This document shows, piece by piece, positions 9,490 to 21,820 of a stretch of 64,000 nucleotides of DNA (position 1 is its first letter; each line of letters opens with the position of its first letter). The DNA is from Lytechinus variegatus. Lineage: Eukaryota; Echinodermata; Echinoidea; Temnopleuroida; Toxopneustidae. The stretch spans positions 42,310,092-42,374,091 of the forward strand of contig NC_054741.1 in the NCBI RefSeq assembly GCF_018143015.1, read 5' to 3'. Below the pieces are notes generated by a model. The model searched no databases. It was not told where the DNA came from and saw only the letters and a list, made by a program, of their open reading frames with translations. The position numbers and the translations under genes were made by a program.

Positions 9490-11144
9490 CAGTGCGTCCC
9501 AGAAAAAACAAAACCGAGATTTAGCGATGATTTATCATAACTTTATTGTTACGATACTGCAACAAATAACAAGTAAAATTCAGGTTTAGATTTTCCTCTT
9601 TTTATTACAGGAAATGATTAAGCATCTAGTACACAAACAAATCATTAATGATAATGGTCTTACGTCTCTTGAAATCAGTTCTGGCAATTACGGTATTCCA
9701 AATGATAGTATCCAGATAAGAGTCCAAGTTGGCTGGCGAAAAGTAAAAGTTCACAATGATGGCGATGATGAAACTGATGTTGAAGCACGATGAATAACAA
9801 GAGTCACTGTAATGAGTTGAAATGTCCGTGAAGACGATGTTGATGAAGATTTACAGTCAATTTCAGTAATCCATGGGTTGAAGAGTGTTCATTAAAACCG
9901 GTTGATGATCTCGATGAGAACTGAGAATTCCTCTCTCAAAATAGCAGCAAACAGTTCATTGATGGCAGGTAAATAATTCCACAAAAGATAAATATTCGAG
10001 GTGGAAATGAACTCTGCTCTGACATAAAATCTGGCGTTAAACTCTTAGCTCTGATCTGATGAAGTGATCTGCCAGCTTTATATACTAATTACAACTATTC
10101 TAGAGACTTCTAGTATTCTCTACATTTAGAACATTCTTCTTTCTGGAGCATTCTACATTTCTAAAACATTCTTGAATGACCTCAGTGAAATCAACATAGC
10201 TAATTCTATTGTTCACTGGAATCCTATTGTGTAGCAATTTATTGTTTGCAGACTCTATTCACAAATAAAACTCCTTGGCCTTTAAATAGGCGAGGCCTGC
10301 ACAACAAAAGCCTTTACAAAGACATACTGGAATGTTCCTTATCATAAATGAATGTAATTGCTTTTACAATTCTTCTTATATATAACATTATCATAAATAC
10401 AATAGACAAATGACCTTCCAATGTAAAGCTGAGAATCTCCTCTTTCATCTGATATTGCTTAGATTATTTCTTATTCACGCATGAGTGAGCAAAAACAATT
10501 CGAAGAAAGGATGCCAAAAACTCATTTGGCAGGGGGTATCTGAATTTCAAAAAGAAAATCACTTGACAAAAAAGTTCAAAATCTGCTCTTTTGTTTGATA
10601 CCTTGATCATAGAAAATGTTCAAGATGTAAAGAAGTTAAGATCCCTCAAAACAATGCTTGTATTACCATAATTTCATTAAATAAACGTGTTTTCACCGGT
10701 TGCCCACAGAAGCTCTTGCACGATAACAAAATGCATGGCTGATCGTCAACAAACCGAGTGTCGAGTGAGTTCGAACGCCAGCCTGTAAAACCTCTTCATT
10801 TTATGAAATTATTGAAATTCAAGCCTTATTTTAAATAATCAGAACTTTGTTATTTCTTGACCATTTTATGTAATTGAGGTATCAAATTAAAGAGCAAATA
10901 TTGAACTTTTTAAAAATGTGGTTCTCTTTTTAAAACCCAGATACGGCCCGCCAAGTGACTGTTTGGTATCCCCTTTTCAAATTGTTTTTGCTCACTCATG
11001 CGTGAATAAAAATAATCCAAGTGATTTTAGATGAAAGAGGAGATTCTAAGCTTTAAAATGGTAGGTCATTTGTCTATTGTATTTGTGATTAAGTTATGAT
11101 AAATCATCGATAAATCTTGGTTTTGTTTTTTGTGGGACACACTG
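9490..11144. mobile_element. Mariner-like non-autonomous transposon (TA target), with a solo LTR inside
   Basis: The termini are CAGTGCGTCCCAGAAAAAAC (left) and its near-complement ending at 11144, each flanked by TA (9488-9489 and 11145-11146). The inverted arms are long: after removing the LTR at 9547-10387, sequence 10392-10560 mirrors about 10920-11110. The same host repeat without the insertion exists near 61665. No transposase frame is seen, so it depended on a partner enzyme. Confidence 0.85.
9547..10387. mobile_element. Solo LTR (841 bp) with 4-bp target duplication TTAT
   Basis: It begins TGTTACGATACTGCAAC and ends TATATATAACA, so it has the TG...CA ends and 5-bp terminal inverted repeat TGTTA/TAACA of an LTR. 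TTAT flanks both sides (9543-9546, 10388-10391). It interrupts the left arm of the mariner-like element. A second copy is at 18828-19639. No internal gag-pol sequence is present. A Ty3/Gypsy-type parent fits a 4-bp duplication, but this is inference. Confidence 0.88.
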
Positions 11145-12398
11145 TATAGAGCTCACACAGATATTTGACAAATAAATACAATTGTCATGGCGACAATGAC
11201 CCTTCCCACATTTTGCCTGTGGGTACCAAATTTGATGACAATAATATGACGTAGCAGCATGACTCTGCAGAACCTAAAATATTGTCCAGTATCACCTGTT
11301 GGGAATACAATTATAGAGTAATCTGGATATATTTTATAAACATAACCCTAAAAACCCCCACCAAAAATGATAGGCATCTTCGCTTCACCTTCTAATATTG
11401 CTTCTGTGTGCCAACTGTTATGACAAAAAAAAGCTGAAGTTACAGGTTTTACCAAATTTTCTACAAAAATATGGTTACTATGGGAACCAAGTCACCACCC
11501 ACTCCAAAATCATTAGGCGGCTTTGCTTTACCATAATGGACCTTCATGACAAATCAAGAGATAATTGGAGAAGAAATGCAGCCAACAGAGCACTCACAAG
11601 GAAATCTCTGCTTATTCTACAAAAATTCTTGTTACCATGGCAACGATGTCTCCGCCCACACCAAAGTCAATAAGCGGCTTTGCTTTACCATAATGGACCT
11701 TCATGCCACATTTGAAGATGATCGGAGAAGAAATGCAGCTGGTAGAGCGCTCATAAGGACATCTATGCTATTTCCACAAAAATGCGTTACCATGGCAACG
11801 ATATCTCTGCCCACACCATAATCGATAGGTGGCTTCACAATACCACACTCAACCTTCATGCCACATTTGAAAATAATCAGAGAAGAAATGCAGCTGGTAG
11901 AGCGCTCACAAGGATATCTCTGCTATTTCCACAAAAAGTCTTGTTACCATGGCAACAACGTCTCCGCCCACACCAAAATCGATAGGCCGCTTCGCTTTAC
12001 CACAATCAACCTTCATGCCACATTTGAAGATGATTGGAGAAGAAATGCAGCTGATAGAGTGCTCACTCTCTCTAAGACTCGATGGTCAAGCATTTTTTAC
12101 AAAGCTGATACAGAAAAACCTACTCTTAAATAAATTGAGATCGCCTAACACGCAGACCACTCATTACGTAGCTCTAAATGATTTTTGTTTTTATGCGGGT
12201 TTTGAGGGATAACCGTCATTTTTATTATTACTATGTGTCATTATTTCATCCCTGGACTCAGCTGGACAAGTTTCAATTGACTTCACCTTACCGTCATTTC
12301 CAATGAAATTTTGAAAGTTCATCATTTCTTACCAGACTGTGTTGTAATAAGAAAGCCTCCTTTTTCCACTAACAGCAACTTACCATTGACTTATACAT

Positions 12399-12785
12399 GT
12401 GCTATTCAGCTCTTACACTGGATTCACTCAACCCTGCTTACCCTTTCACTGTAACAATAGTAAGTGCCCAGGGCATGGGATCACTCTATTCACCATATTA
12501 GCGCAAGTGTTCCTTCATGTACTTACATTATATGTTCATGAACATGTTATTACCGAACTCCATCCTCCAAATGTGGAACACAAGAACTCTATACACCCCT
12601 TGAAATACTTACATCACCCTATCAACTATTACCCCCATTCTTCGGCTTGTTTCACTGTCCAGCTTTTTGTTTGTGGTGACATTGAATTAAACCCTGGCCC
12701 ACCTATCCCGTCACCACAAGCTCACCGATATACGGTTCCTGAACTTTACAAACTAAGACATGTCAACCCCCAGTCTAAATTATGA
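12399..12785 (+). pseudogene. LINE N-terminal region with 2A ribosome-skipping motif GDIELNPGP
   Basis: This open frame of 128 codons carries GDIELNPGP at 12675-12701, which satisfies the 2A consensus D-V/I-E-x-N-P-G-P. Known: 2A makes the ribosome skip the Gly-Pro bond and release the upstream peptide. 2A sequences have been described at the N-terminus of APE-type LINE proteins from sea urchins and other animals. The preceding residues (FTVQLFVC) are hydrophobic, as in active 2As. The frame stops at 12783, just before sequence that reads into the endonuclease region, so this copy is broken. Inference: in the intact parent, 2A separated a short N-terminal peptide from the endonuclease-RT polyprotein. 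Confidence 0.85.
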
Positions 12786-13645
12786 AATGAAACTTGGAGT
12801 AACCTGAAAGAACTTGGTATCATTTCTCATCGCCTGAGCCATCGTGGAAAACGAGGTGGAATAAGGAAACAGCATGCAATACCAATCATTATCAGTAGAA
12901 GAAAGAGTCAACTGATACCAACTAACAGTAACAGATCCAAAAGGGACATCTCCAGATCAAATCTGATACAAGTAAATAAATCCAACTTCCAGGGCACACT
13001 TAGGCCAACTAGTAACGTACTCCCATCTCTGTATGTTGTGAATCCCCAATCCTTGAGCAACAAGCTTGATGAATTCTATGCAGTGATACATACACTACAG
13101 CCTGATATTGTATCAGTAAGCGAAACCTGGTTCCAAGCTTCAGATCCTCCAAATGTCTACCGTATCCAAGAGTATGAAGTCTTCATGAGGTCTTGTGATG
13201 GAAGGCGAGGAGGAGTGGCGACATACATTAAACACACAATGTAACCCAAACCTGTCTCTTTAGAAGTTACAGCAGACCTAAAAGTGGTATGGGCGCAAAT
13301 ACGACCAAAACGTCTCCCGAGATCAGTCTCATCCATATTCATCCCAACTGTTTATAGCCCTCCTAGCATGAACAATGACAATACCTTAGTAACTTACCTA
13401 ACCAAAGCCTTAGATGATATCTTTAACAACCATCCAGGTACTGGTGTGCTCATCAATGGTGATATGAATCGCAGTAACATGTCATCCCTTCTTTCCGCAC
13501 ACACTCTAAAGCAGCTGGTAGACAAGCCAACAAGGAACGACATGGTTTTGGACAAATTATTACAAATCTTAAACAATTCTTCTTACCTGTCGACTTAGTA
13601 GCTCCTGTTGGACGTAGCGACCACCATGGTGTTCTGCTCAAGCCC
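12786..13645 (+). pseudogene. LINE apurinic endonuclease domain, frameshifted
   Basis: A basic linker (HRGKRGGIRKQHA near 12840) leads to the endonuclease. NPQSLSNKLDEF starts near 13038, IVSVSETWF (the SETW catalytic segment) follows at about 13108-13135, then GGVATYI. After a stop near 13245 the next frame has FIPTVYSPP and VLINGDMNRSN (the GDxN motif). SDHHGVLL, the SDH motif, appears in a third frame at about 13616-13640. These are the ordered signatures of LINE endonucleases, which nick the target DNA. The protein is split into at least three frames, so it is inactive. Confidence 0.8.
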
Positions 13646-15650
13646 AAATGCTTACCACCTCATCCAAACAAAACAAAAAAAGGTACGGCCTCTGAAAGAT
13701 TCTTATATCCGTAGCTTTGGCAACTGGATAACTAGCCATTAATGGTCCCCTGCCCTTGCTAGTAATGATGTAAATATCAAATGTGATCAGTTTTACAGCG
13801 AGTTGAATGAGGCTGTAAATACCCACTTTCCTATCAAAAGCGTCAGGATGCATCAAGATGATAAGCCATGGATCACTGCCCGGATAAAATCTTTGATTTC
13901 CCGCCGACAGCATCTATTTGAATCGAGACTACCTGCTTGGAGAAGTGTCTGCAATCGGATCTTAAGAGAATGTACCTTGGCCAAGAGGTAGTTCTTTAGT
14001 AGAGTTCAACGAATGAAACAAGAGAATCCTAGAGCTTGGTATAAATATATTAAGTTGATGACATCAAATAAACCTTATAATTGGTCACCAATATTCCTGG
14101 TGGCCCCGAAAACATTACTGGCAAAGAAATTTCTGACAAAATTAATGATGGCTTTTTGGAGATTGCTGAACAGATTCCCTCATAATCAACATCTAATCTC
14201 CCAGCATCCTTCCCAAGAAGAGAAAAATTCCCTTTTCATGTACAACCATGGGATGTCGATCGCGAGCTTCAGAAACTTCAAGTAGGAAAGAGCGCTGGCC
14301 CAGACGGTATTTCTACCCGCTTGATCAGGGAATATGCCCTCAAACTTTCCACACCGATCTGCAAAATAATCAATGCTTCACTGGACCAAGGTATTGTACA
14401 ACAATGGAAAGAGTTAACAATAGTGCCTGTTCCTAAATCCTCCCCTGCAACCATTGATAAACTGAGACCGACTGCCCTCACCAGCCATTTTGCAAAACTT
14501 GCTTAAAAATTTGTTTGCAAGTGGCTACTCCGAGACATAGAAGGCACATTGGACCCTCATCAATATGGAAACAAGGCTAAGACATCTACCATGCACTACC
14601 TTGTTAACTTGTTAGACTTCCTCTATTCCAACGCTGACAAACCTGGTTATACCTCAACAGTGGTACTGACTGACTTTCCAAAAGCATTCGATCTTGTAGA
14701 TCACAACATTGCTATTCGCAAAATCTTTTCTCTTGGAGCCACACCTGAACTAATCCCATGGCTGTCGAGTTTCCTAACCCAAAGAACCCAACAGGTGAGG
14801 TATAGTGGTGAATTATCAGACCAGCGAGTAACGCATGCTGGCGTCCCTCAAGGGACACGATTAGGCCCCTTGCTCTTCCTCGCAATCATGAACGATGCCC
14901 TCCTTGAATCATCGGTCCCTAGGTGGAAGTACATTGATGATCTTACACTGACATCAACATCCACAGGCAGCATATCAATCGCTGTGCACGAACTAGAGAC
15001 TTGGTGTAGAAACGCTAATATGAAGCTAAACCCTAGTAAATGTCAATCCCTTCAAGTGTCTTTTGGTAGAAACCCCCCATTGCCACAACCAATTAGCATT
15101 TCTAATCAAATCATCGAAAATTCAAATCATGTAAAACTGTTAGGTGTCTCAATCCAAAATGACTTGAAGTAGTCTTCACATCACTGACATCTTATCCAGA
15201 GTAAGTAAAGAACTTTACATGATTTATAGTCTGAAAAAGTTTAACCTCTCTAGAAAAACCTGCTAACTATCCTTACATGCTATCTACGACCCATACTAGA
15301 GAACTTTGCACCTGTGTGGCACTCGTCCATAGCAGCCAATGAATCAAAACAAATAGAATCTATCCAGAAAAGAGCATTGCGTATCATTTTTGGCAAAGAT
15401 TATTACTCATATGATAATGCACTTTCAACTTCGGCCTTACAACCTTGTATGACAGACTTGTCACTCTGTATATGAAGTTTTAACTGTCCCTTGAAAAGTT
15501 CTTTCCCCATTGGCCACCCTCCAAACAATTCGAATTTAGAATCCTCCGAAATAGTGAAAAATATATACTGACGAGTGCCGCACAGAATGATACAAGAAAA
15601 GTACCATGCCCTATCTAATCAGGCTTTTAAATGATAGATGGGTAAAACAT
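13646..15650 (+). pseudogene. LINE reverse transcriptase, decayed
   Basis: RT motifs appear in order over several frames. KSAGPDGISTRL lies near 14290, VPVPKSSPATIDKLRPTAL near 14430, then QYGNKAKTST. LTDFPKAFDLVDH is motif A, with P where S is usual. GVPQGTRLGPLLFL is motif B, and KYIDDLTL is the catalytic YIDD at 14930-14941, where FADD is commoner. The longest open piece is 14549-15172. The C-terminal tail continues with internal stops to about 15650 (IESIQKRALRIIFGKDYY near 15360). The domain fits CR1-like LINEs and belongs to the same copy as the 2A motif. Confidence 0.85.
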
Positions 15651-16396
15651 AATGTTTCCATGAAATTTCAATGTGCTATGTATTTCCCCAAATGAAATGA
15701 TCTTATAATGTATTAATTACCCTTTTTTTTTTATCCATGTTGAATATTATCATTTCCTATGTATGTTTAAGTAATCATATATTCGTTTATATTGCAAACA
15801 CCAGATGAACAAAACAATGGCCAATTTTACAAATTATGCCATTATCCTATTTTAAAACAATACCCCATTTATTTTGAAACTTATATAATAACTTGCTGAA
15901 AGATGTTTTCAACCAACCCCCCCTCCCTTTCCATATATTTTTATCTCCATTATATCAAACCGTTTCGATTTTTTGTTCAACAGGACCGTTTTTTCTTCTT
16001 TATGTTCTACTTGTAAATGTTCTATCAATTATATGTACAAGTATATTTTTCTGTAACTCCTGCCAGTAGGCCTACTTGTAATTACATGTAGCATCACTTC
16101 TAATATCCGCTTCCTTACACACACTCAACTCATCATTTCTCTTATTTTGGAATCATTATTGTTCATTGAAATTATTATGGTTAATCGAAATTAGTATTGG
16201 AAATTAGAATCATTATTATTGTAAACTTGAATTATCACTGTATATTTGAATTATTATGGTTAAATTGAACTATTATTGTAATTGAGATTTAATTCATGTC
16301 TATGTGCAATTTATATGTTTTCATTTCAAATACAACAGCAATTCAACCTTCGTGGCTGCTAAATTGAATAAAATATATCTTGAATCTTGAATCTGA

Positions 16397-16894
16397 ATTA
16401 AAGTGCTAAGTGGTTAAAAAAAGGTAGATAATTGCATTTAATCTTTAACTATAGGCCTACATTATGCATATCATTATACATATAAGTCTACGGAAATGCA
16501 TAAAAAAGCAACATATCTGATATTTGAGTATTCAAGTATGATACCTTATTAATTTGCTAAAAAGAATGATACAGAGTTGAAATTTCCTGTACATAATGAT
16601 AGCATATTATTAAAAATTTTCCGGAACATTTAAAGGCAATTGCTTTATTTCACTTAGAATTATGTAAAATTACGTATTTCTAAAATTTTCAGGTTTGGGG
16701 GAAAAAATACAAAAAAATGCATTTTTTTACTTAAAATCTCAGCCAAATGACCTACTTACTCCTATAAATAGTACTACATAATTGGATATTTATTTGGCTT
16801 TCATATGACACCAATTTTATGGCAGTTGAATGCTTATGTCAAAATCTATGTACGAAAATTCAAATTTTCTGAAAATTTGGTGGCCATTTTGAAA
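16397..16894. other. No gene recognised; AT-rich intron sequence
   Basis: Nothing recognisable between the LINE tail and the next family A element. The 75-codon frame at 16805-17032 runs into the repeat and is an artefact. Confidence 0.5.
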
Positions 16895-18243
16895 CAAGTG
16901 GAATGCCTCTGGCTGTCTCACCTGCATCACGCAGTTCAACATAGCAGCAGTGCTGACTTTGAAAACTACTATAACTCGCACAAGATGTTCAGTGATACTT
17001 GGTTACTCTTATTTCCATGTTTTATGAACTAGACCAATACACTTACAGAGAAAGGATGGTAATTCAACAAATACCCCCAATGTGGCCAAAGTTCATTGAC
17101 CTCACATGACCTTTGACTTTCATCATGTGACCTGAATCTTGCACAGGATATTCAGTGATACTTGATTACTCTTATGTCCAAGTTTCAAAAGTCAGATCAA
17201 TAAACTTGCAAAGTTATGATGGTAATTCAACAGATACCCCCATTATGGCCAAAGTTCATTGTCCTTTGACCTTGATCATGTGACCTAAAATGCGCACACG
17301 ATGTTCAGTGATACTTGATTACTCTTATGTCCAAGTTTTATAAACTAGACCAACATACTTTCAAAGTTATGATGGTAATTCAACAAATACCCCCAATTCG
17401 GCCAAAGTTCATTGACCCTAAATGACCTTTGACCTTGATCATGTGACCTGAAACTTGCACAGGATGTTTAGTGATACTTGATTACTATTATGTCCAAGTT
17501 TCATGAATCAGATCCAAAAACTTTTAAAGTTTTGATTGTAATTCAACAGATACCCCCAAATCGGCCAAAGTTCATTGACCCTAAATGACCTTGGTCATGT
17601 GACGTGAAACTCATGCAGGATGTTTGGTGATACTTGATTAAGCTTATGTTCAAGTCTAATGAACTAGGTCCATATATTTTCTAAGTTATGATGACATTTC
17701 AAAACCTTAACCTCAGGTTAAGATTTTGATGTTGATTCCCCCAACATGGTGTAAGTTCATTGACCCTAAATGACCTTTGACCTTGGTCATGTGACATGAA
17801 ACTCTAATAGGATGTACCCCCAAATCGGCCAAAGTTCATTGACCCTAAATGACCTTGGTCATGTGACGTGAAACTCATGCAGGATTTTTGGTGATACTTG
17901 ATTAAGCTTATGTTCAAGTCTAATGAACTAGGTCCATATATTTTCTAAGTTATGATGACATTTCAAAACCTTAACCTCAGGTTAAGATTTTGATGTTGAT
18001 TCCCCCAACATGGTGTAAGTTCATTGACCCTAAATGACCTTTGACCTTGGTCATGTGACATGAAACTCTAATAGGATGTTCAGTAATACTTGATTAACCT
18101 TATGGCCAAGTTTCATGAACTAGGTCCATATACTTTCTAAGTTATGATGTCATTTCAAAACTTAACCTCAGGTTAAGATTTGATGTTGACGCCGCCGCCG
18201 CAAAAGCGGTGCCTATAGTCTCACTCTGCTATGCAGGTGAGAC
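16895..18243 (-). mobile_element. Family A element with an internal duplication
   Basis: It has a complete head (CAAGTGGAATGCC, GTCTCACCTGCAT) and tail (GCCGCCGCC hairpin, TATGCAGGTGAGAC). A block of about 240 bp beginning CCCCCAAATCGGCCAAAG occurs twice nearly unchanged (about 17554-17815 and 17817-18075), so the tandem core changed length recently. Confidence 0.75.
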
Positions 18244-18827
18244 AAAAAGCACCCTCACAGGTTAATTTTCAGGATACAGCCTGTTTACCTCATATATTCA
18301 TATTCAGCATAAAAAAAATGGTCTAGAAGCACTGTATGAAAATTTCTCCTCCAAGTGGCACCTTGCTCAATTATTACCCGGACTTTGTAGTAAAAGTTTG
18401 TAACCTGTCATTCAATCAATGTTGTTTTGATATACAACAAAATATAACATTTTGTTCCTAAGTGAGCACATTTGACCCCTTCTTCATCTAATGGATGTCT
18501 TCTTAGATAGAGACTTTTCAAAATAAAGAACCAACTTCTAAGATTCTAACCACTTTTAGTATTTTGGCTACCGATGAAAGTTTGTTGACCTTTTGACCTT
18601 TCCCTGACTTTGTCTTAACAATTTATATCTTTTGGATAAGGACTTCTGAAGATAAACTTATCAAAGTCGGAATTAAAAAAGTAACAAAAATGAAACAACA
18701 AAAAAAAATGAAAAAATAGCTTCCTGAACTCCTTCAGTGTAAATTTGCCATTTAACGAAAGTTCGTTGACCTCTTGACATTTCCGGTCATAACTTCTTAA
18801 TAGGAGGTCACAAGTATATGATTGTGT
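18244..18827. other. Degenerate repeat-like sequence, no gene
   Basis: Phrases such as GTTGACCTTTTGACCTTTCC (about 18585) and GTTCGTTGACCTCTTGAC (about 18760) suggest an old tandem-core element, but no ends are visible. Confidence 0.4.
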
Positions 18828-19639
18828 TGTTACGATACTGCAACAAATAACAATGAAAAAAATTAAGATTTGAATTCGATTTCCCTTTTTCTTTATTACA
18901 GGAAATAATTAAGTATAGACAAACAAATAAAAATGATAATGGTCTTACGTCTCTTGAAATGCTGATTATAATCCAAAGTAAAATCCAAGTCGGCTGGCGA
19001 AGATTCCGTAAATTTAAGTTCACAATGATGGCGATGATGAAACTGATGTTGAAGCAAGATGAATAACAAAAGTCACTGTAATGAGTTGAAATGTCAGTGA
19101 AGATGATGATGATGAACAGTCATTTTCAGCAATCCATGGGTTGAAAAGCGTTCATTAAAACAGCTTGATGATCTCGATGAGAACTGAGAATTCCTCTCTC
19201 AAAGTAACTTCAAACAGTTCATTGATGGCATGCAAATAATTCCCAAGAAGATGAATGTTGTATTTCAGGTGGAAATAAAATATGCTCTGACATAAAGTCT
19301 GGCATGAAACTCTGAGTTCTGATCTGATGTGATGATCTCCTTCAAGAAACTGCCAGCCTATATACAAATTATTCACTATTCTGGAAACTTCTAGTCTTGT
19401 GTACAAAAGAACATTCTCCTTCTTTCTGGAGCAATCAAATTCTAGAAGACTCTTGAATAACCTCACTGAAATTAAAATGTCAACAACATAGCTAATCCTA
19501 TTGTTCATTTCCACTACCACTGGAATCTCTTTGTGTTGCAGTCTCTATTCAGAAATAACAAAGATTACTCATGTCTAACAAAGCTTTACAAAGACTAAAT
19601 AAATGAATGAAATTGCTCTAACAATTCTTATATATAACA
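18828..19639. mobile_element. Solo LTR (812 bp) with 4-bp target duplication GTGT
   Basis: Same family as 9547-10387: it starts TGTTACGATACTGCAAC, ends TTATATATAACA, and shares internal phrases such as AATGGTCTTACGTCTCTTGA. GTGT flanks both ends (18824-18827 and 19640-19643). The 121-codon minus frame at 19155-19520 is inside the LTR and has no recognised domain. Confidence 0.88.
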
Positions 19640-20124
19640 GTGTACACTTTCTTGTTAAGTATAAAAGACAAACAATTTGATGTATGACTCGACACAATCA
19701 GGGCAATTCCAAAAATTGACCCCATTTTGACCCCACAGATGTTCAAGATGACCATTAGAATTTGTCGCCAAGTTAAAAGTTGTTCCTTTTGAAGTCACAA
19801 TCACATAAAAGTGAAAAATCAGACTTAGCCGATTGGTCAAAGTCGATGACATATGCTGCCTGACTATTATGACTACGATATGATTTTCATCATCATCTAC
19901 ATGTATATAGTCAATATACAGGCCTAATTATAAGAATCATACATGATTAGATTAATTCATTAGAACAATTCATTGATAGTCCTCCATGGTGTGGTTTTGC
20001 ATCTTGCCAGCCCTACCCCACAGCTCTACCCCTCCAGATCCTGGCGGAATGTATTAACTGATGCATGGTGTATATTTGTTAATTCTAGATCAAAACAAAT
20101 AACAATTAATGTTGTATAAGAATA
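19640..20124. other. No gene recognised
   Basis: Intron sequence without motifs that I can assign. Confidence 0.5.
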
Positions 20125-20470
20125 AATGGACATTAGACCAAGTGTGAATGAGACCAAATGAAAATTAGACCAAGTGACGATTAGCCCAAGTGGGCATTAG
20201 ACCAGTTGGCTACTAGACCAAGTGGCCATTAGAACATTACGTTAATAGACCAAGTGGTCACTAGACCAAGTGGATATTAGACCAAGTGGAAATTAGACCA
20301 AATGGTCATTAGACCATATGATAATTAGACGAAATGAAAATTAGACCAAGTGGAAATTAGACAAATAGGATTGTAGACGAAATGGGTTTAGACTATGTGA
20401 AGTTGGATGAACTGATAAGCAGACCAAGTGGTATTAGACCATCCCATAATTCACCTGTCAGTAGACCTGC
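20125..20470. repeat. 17-18-bp minisatellite (ATTAGACCAAGTGGNNN)n
   Basis: About 18 imperfect units with the core TTAGACCAAGTGG and two or three variable bases between cores. Units vary from 17 to 20 bp and decay toward both edges. The period is too short and the spacers too small for a CRISPR array. Confidence 0.9.
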
Positions 20471-20959
20471 ACATAATAATGCACATCAATGCATCAAATT
20501 TTGGAGGGCGCGGCGGGGAAAATCCAGTCAATTTTTTTTGTTGCTCCGGCCGTCGTGTCGATGCGCTATAGCTATGCACACATTGCATGCACTGACGGTA
20601 TGCGCTAGCCGGGTGAGCGTTGCACAAGCAGATGACGGAGCAATGTTCGTTTGTATTTTCCATGATCATAAAACACACAAAAAAAAGTCCAGGACCAATG
20701 CAGAATTCTTCCCAAAATATCATCAACAATGATATTTGCCGATGACAACATATACATTTAAAATGAAACAATATCAAATACATGAACCACGCAGAGTCGA
20801 TCCGAACAATTTTTCGGTCAACTAGCATTCGCGGTCCAGACTCGCACAAACCAGCCCCGCCTGCAGCCCCATACACTCACTATCTCGAAACGACAGGCGT
20901 GCTTGCCAGCGCAAGCAAATAAGTGCTACCTGGGGGAGCACTGTAACTTGCCTGAGATT
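20471..20959. other. No gene recognised; GC-richer segment
   Basis: Overlapping open frames on both strands (20382-20732 plus, 20451-20876 minus) have no familiar motif and contradict each other. I do not support either. Confidence 0.45.
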
Positions 20960-21820
20960 GTTTAGTTGGAGCGAAATGAGCTCAAAATTGATGCGAATAA
21001 ATAAGTAATTTTCTCTGGATGGTCATTTGAATTGGTATTCAATGCTGATATAACGATTGTAACTTGTAAGGAAAGATTGTGGAATATGAGTTATGACCAT
21101 GTTCAAGAATTAATCCTGATATGATAGTCCACTTTTTTTATTTTAGAAACAAGACAAGAACAGACAATTGAAATCATTATGAATGTCTCGGATCGAGCTC
21201 TAAATTCATATAAACTATTATTGGATGTTAAATAATTACGATTTAATAAGATTTTATGGCCATATTAAAAATATTGACCATGTCAGCAAAGTATGTCATG
21301 TTCATATGGAAGTATTAATAGTATTATACTGGTATTATTTTCATTTTTATTCCATCTCTGGCCTGGACGTCTCCAGAGCTAGCTAGCTCCGAGAAAAAGA
21401 AGCACAACACACATGTGCGTTCGTTGACGTAGGACATATTTTCCATTCATGAAATCAGAGCCAAAAGTTGGGCACAAACTAGCTTCAAATTTATGGAAAA
21501 AAACATCAAACGCAATTTTCTTGTCATGTAAAATGTTATTATATGGTGATATTACGATCTTGAAAAGAATTTCTGCATGTTGACAATGTTCGCGAATTAA
21601 TCATGACGTGATAATTTCTTTTTAGACAAGTGCACTCACTTAAGTCGATCGTCATGTGATATTCGTCATTGAAAATTGAAACGAAATACAAACGTTTCAC
21701 ATCAAGCTCTAAATTCATATCAATGATTATCATATGCAAATTATTCTTAAATATTACGATTAAATAATGTGCTATGGTCATGATATTAATAGTGCTCATG
21801 ATAGCAAGGTTTATTTTACG
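20960..21820. repeat. Diverged direct duplication (about 20965-21310 and 21470-21815)
   Basis: Two blocks share ordered phrases: TGATATWACGAT, GAATTAATCMTGAYRTGATA, AGCTCTAAATTCATATMAA, TATGGYCAT. Spacing is similar but identity is low, so this is an old tandem duplication of about 505 bp, or two copies of an unknown element. Confidence 0.5.

Larger units (their letters stand above)
9438..12075. mobile_element. Family C tandem-core element, interrupted by a mariner-like element
   Basis: The left part (GAGCACATGTATCC to TTGCGATATA) ends at the mariner-like insertion and resumes at 11147. About five core units follow (about 155 bp each) with the phrases CCGCCCACACCAAAATCGATA, CTTCATGCCACATTTGAAGATG and GAAATGCAGCTGGTAGAGCGC. 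Perfect palindromic GTTACCATGGCAAC sits at 11631, 11786 and 11943. The right end is truncated relative to the copies at 34.6 and 61.6 kb. The 91-codon frames through the units are repeat artefacts. Confidence 0.65.
12225..16396 (+). mobile_element. Near-complete but decayed CR1-like LINE with a 2A peptide
   Basis: In order this contains a 2A-bearing N-terminal region (12399-12785), an apurinic endonuclease (about 12786-13645), a reverse transcriptase (about 14240-15650), an AT-rich 3' UTR and a tail ending in repeated ATCTTGA units (about 16376-16396). The 5' limit is uncertain. Stops and frameshifts break every domain. Confidence 0.8.

Noticed and set aside
11398..12212. Staggered frames of about 90 codons
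   Set aside because: They repeat with the family C unit and shift frame from unit to unit; they are repeat artefacts.
20125..20470. CRISPR-like regularly spaced repeats
   Set aside because: The unit is 17-18 bp with only two or three variable bases and the setting is eukaryotic; it is a minisatellite.
20382..20876. Opposing frames of 116 and 141 codons
   Set aside because: They overlap on opposite strands, have no recognised motif and no splice signals; no reason to prefer either.
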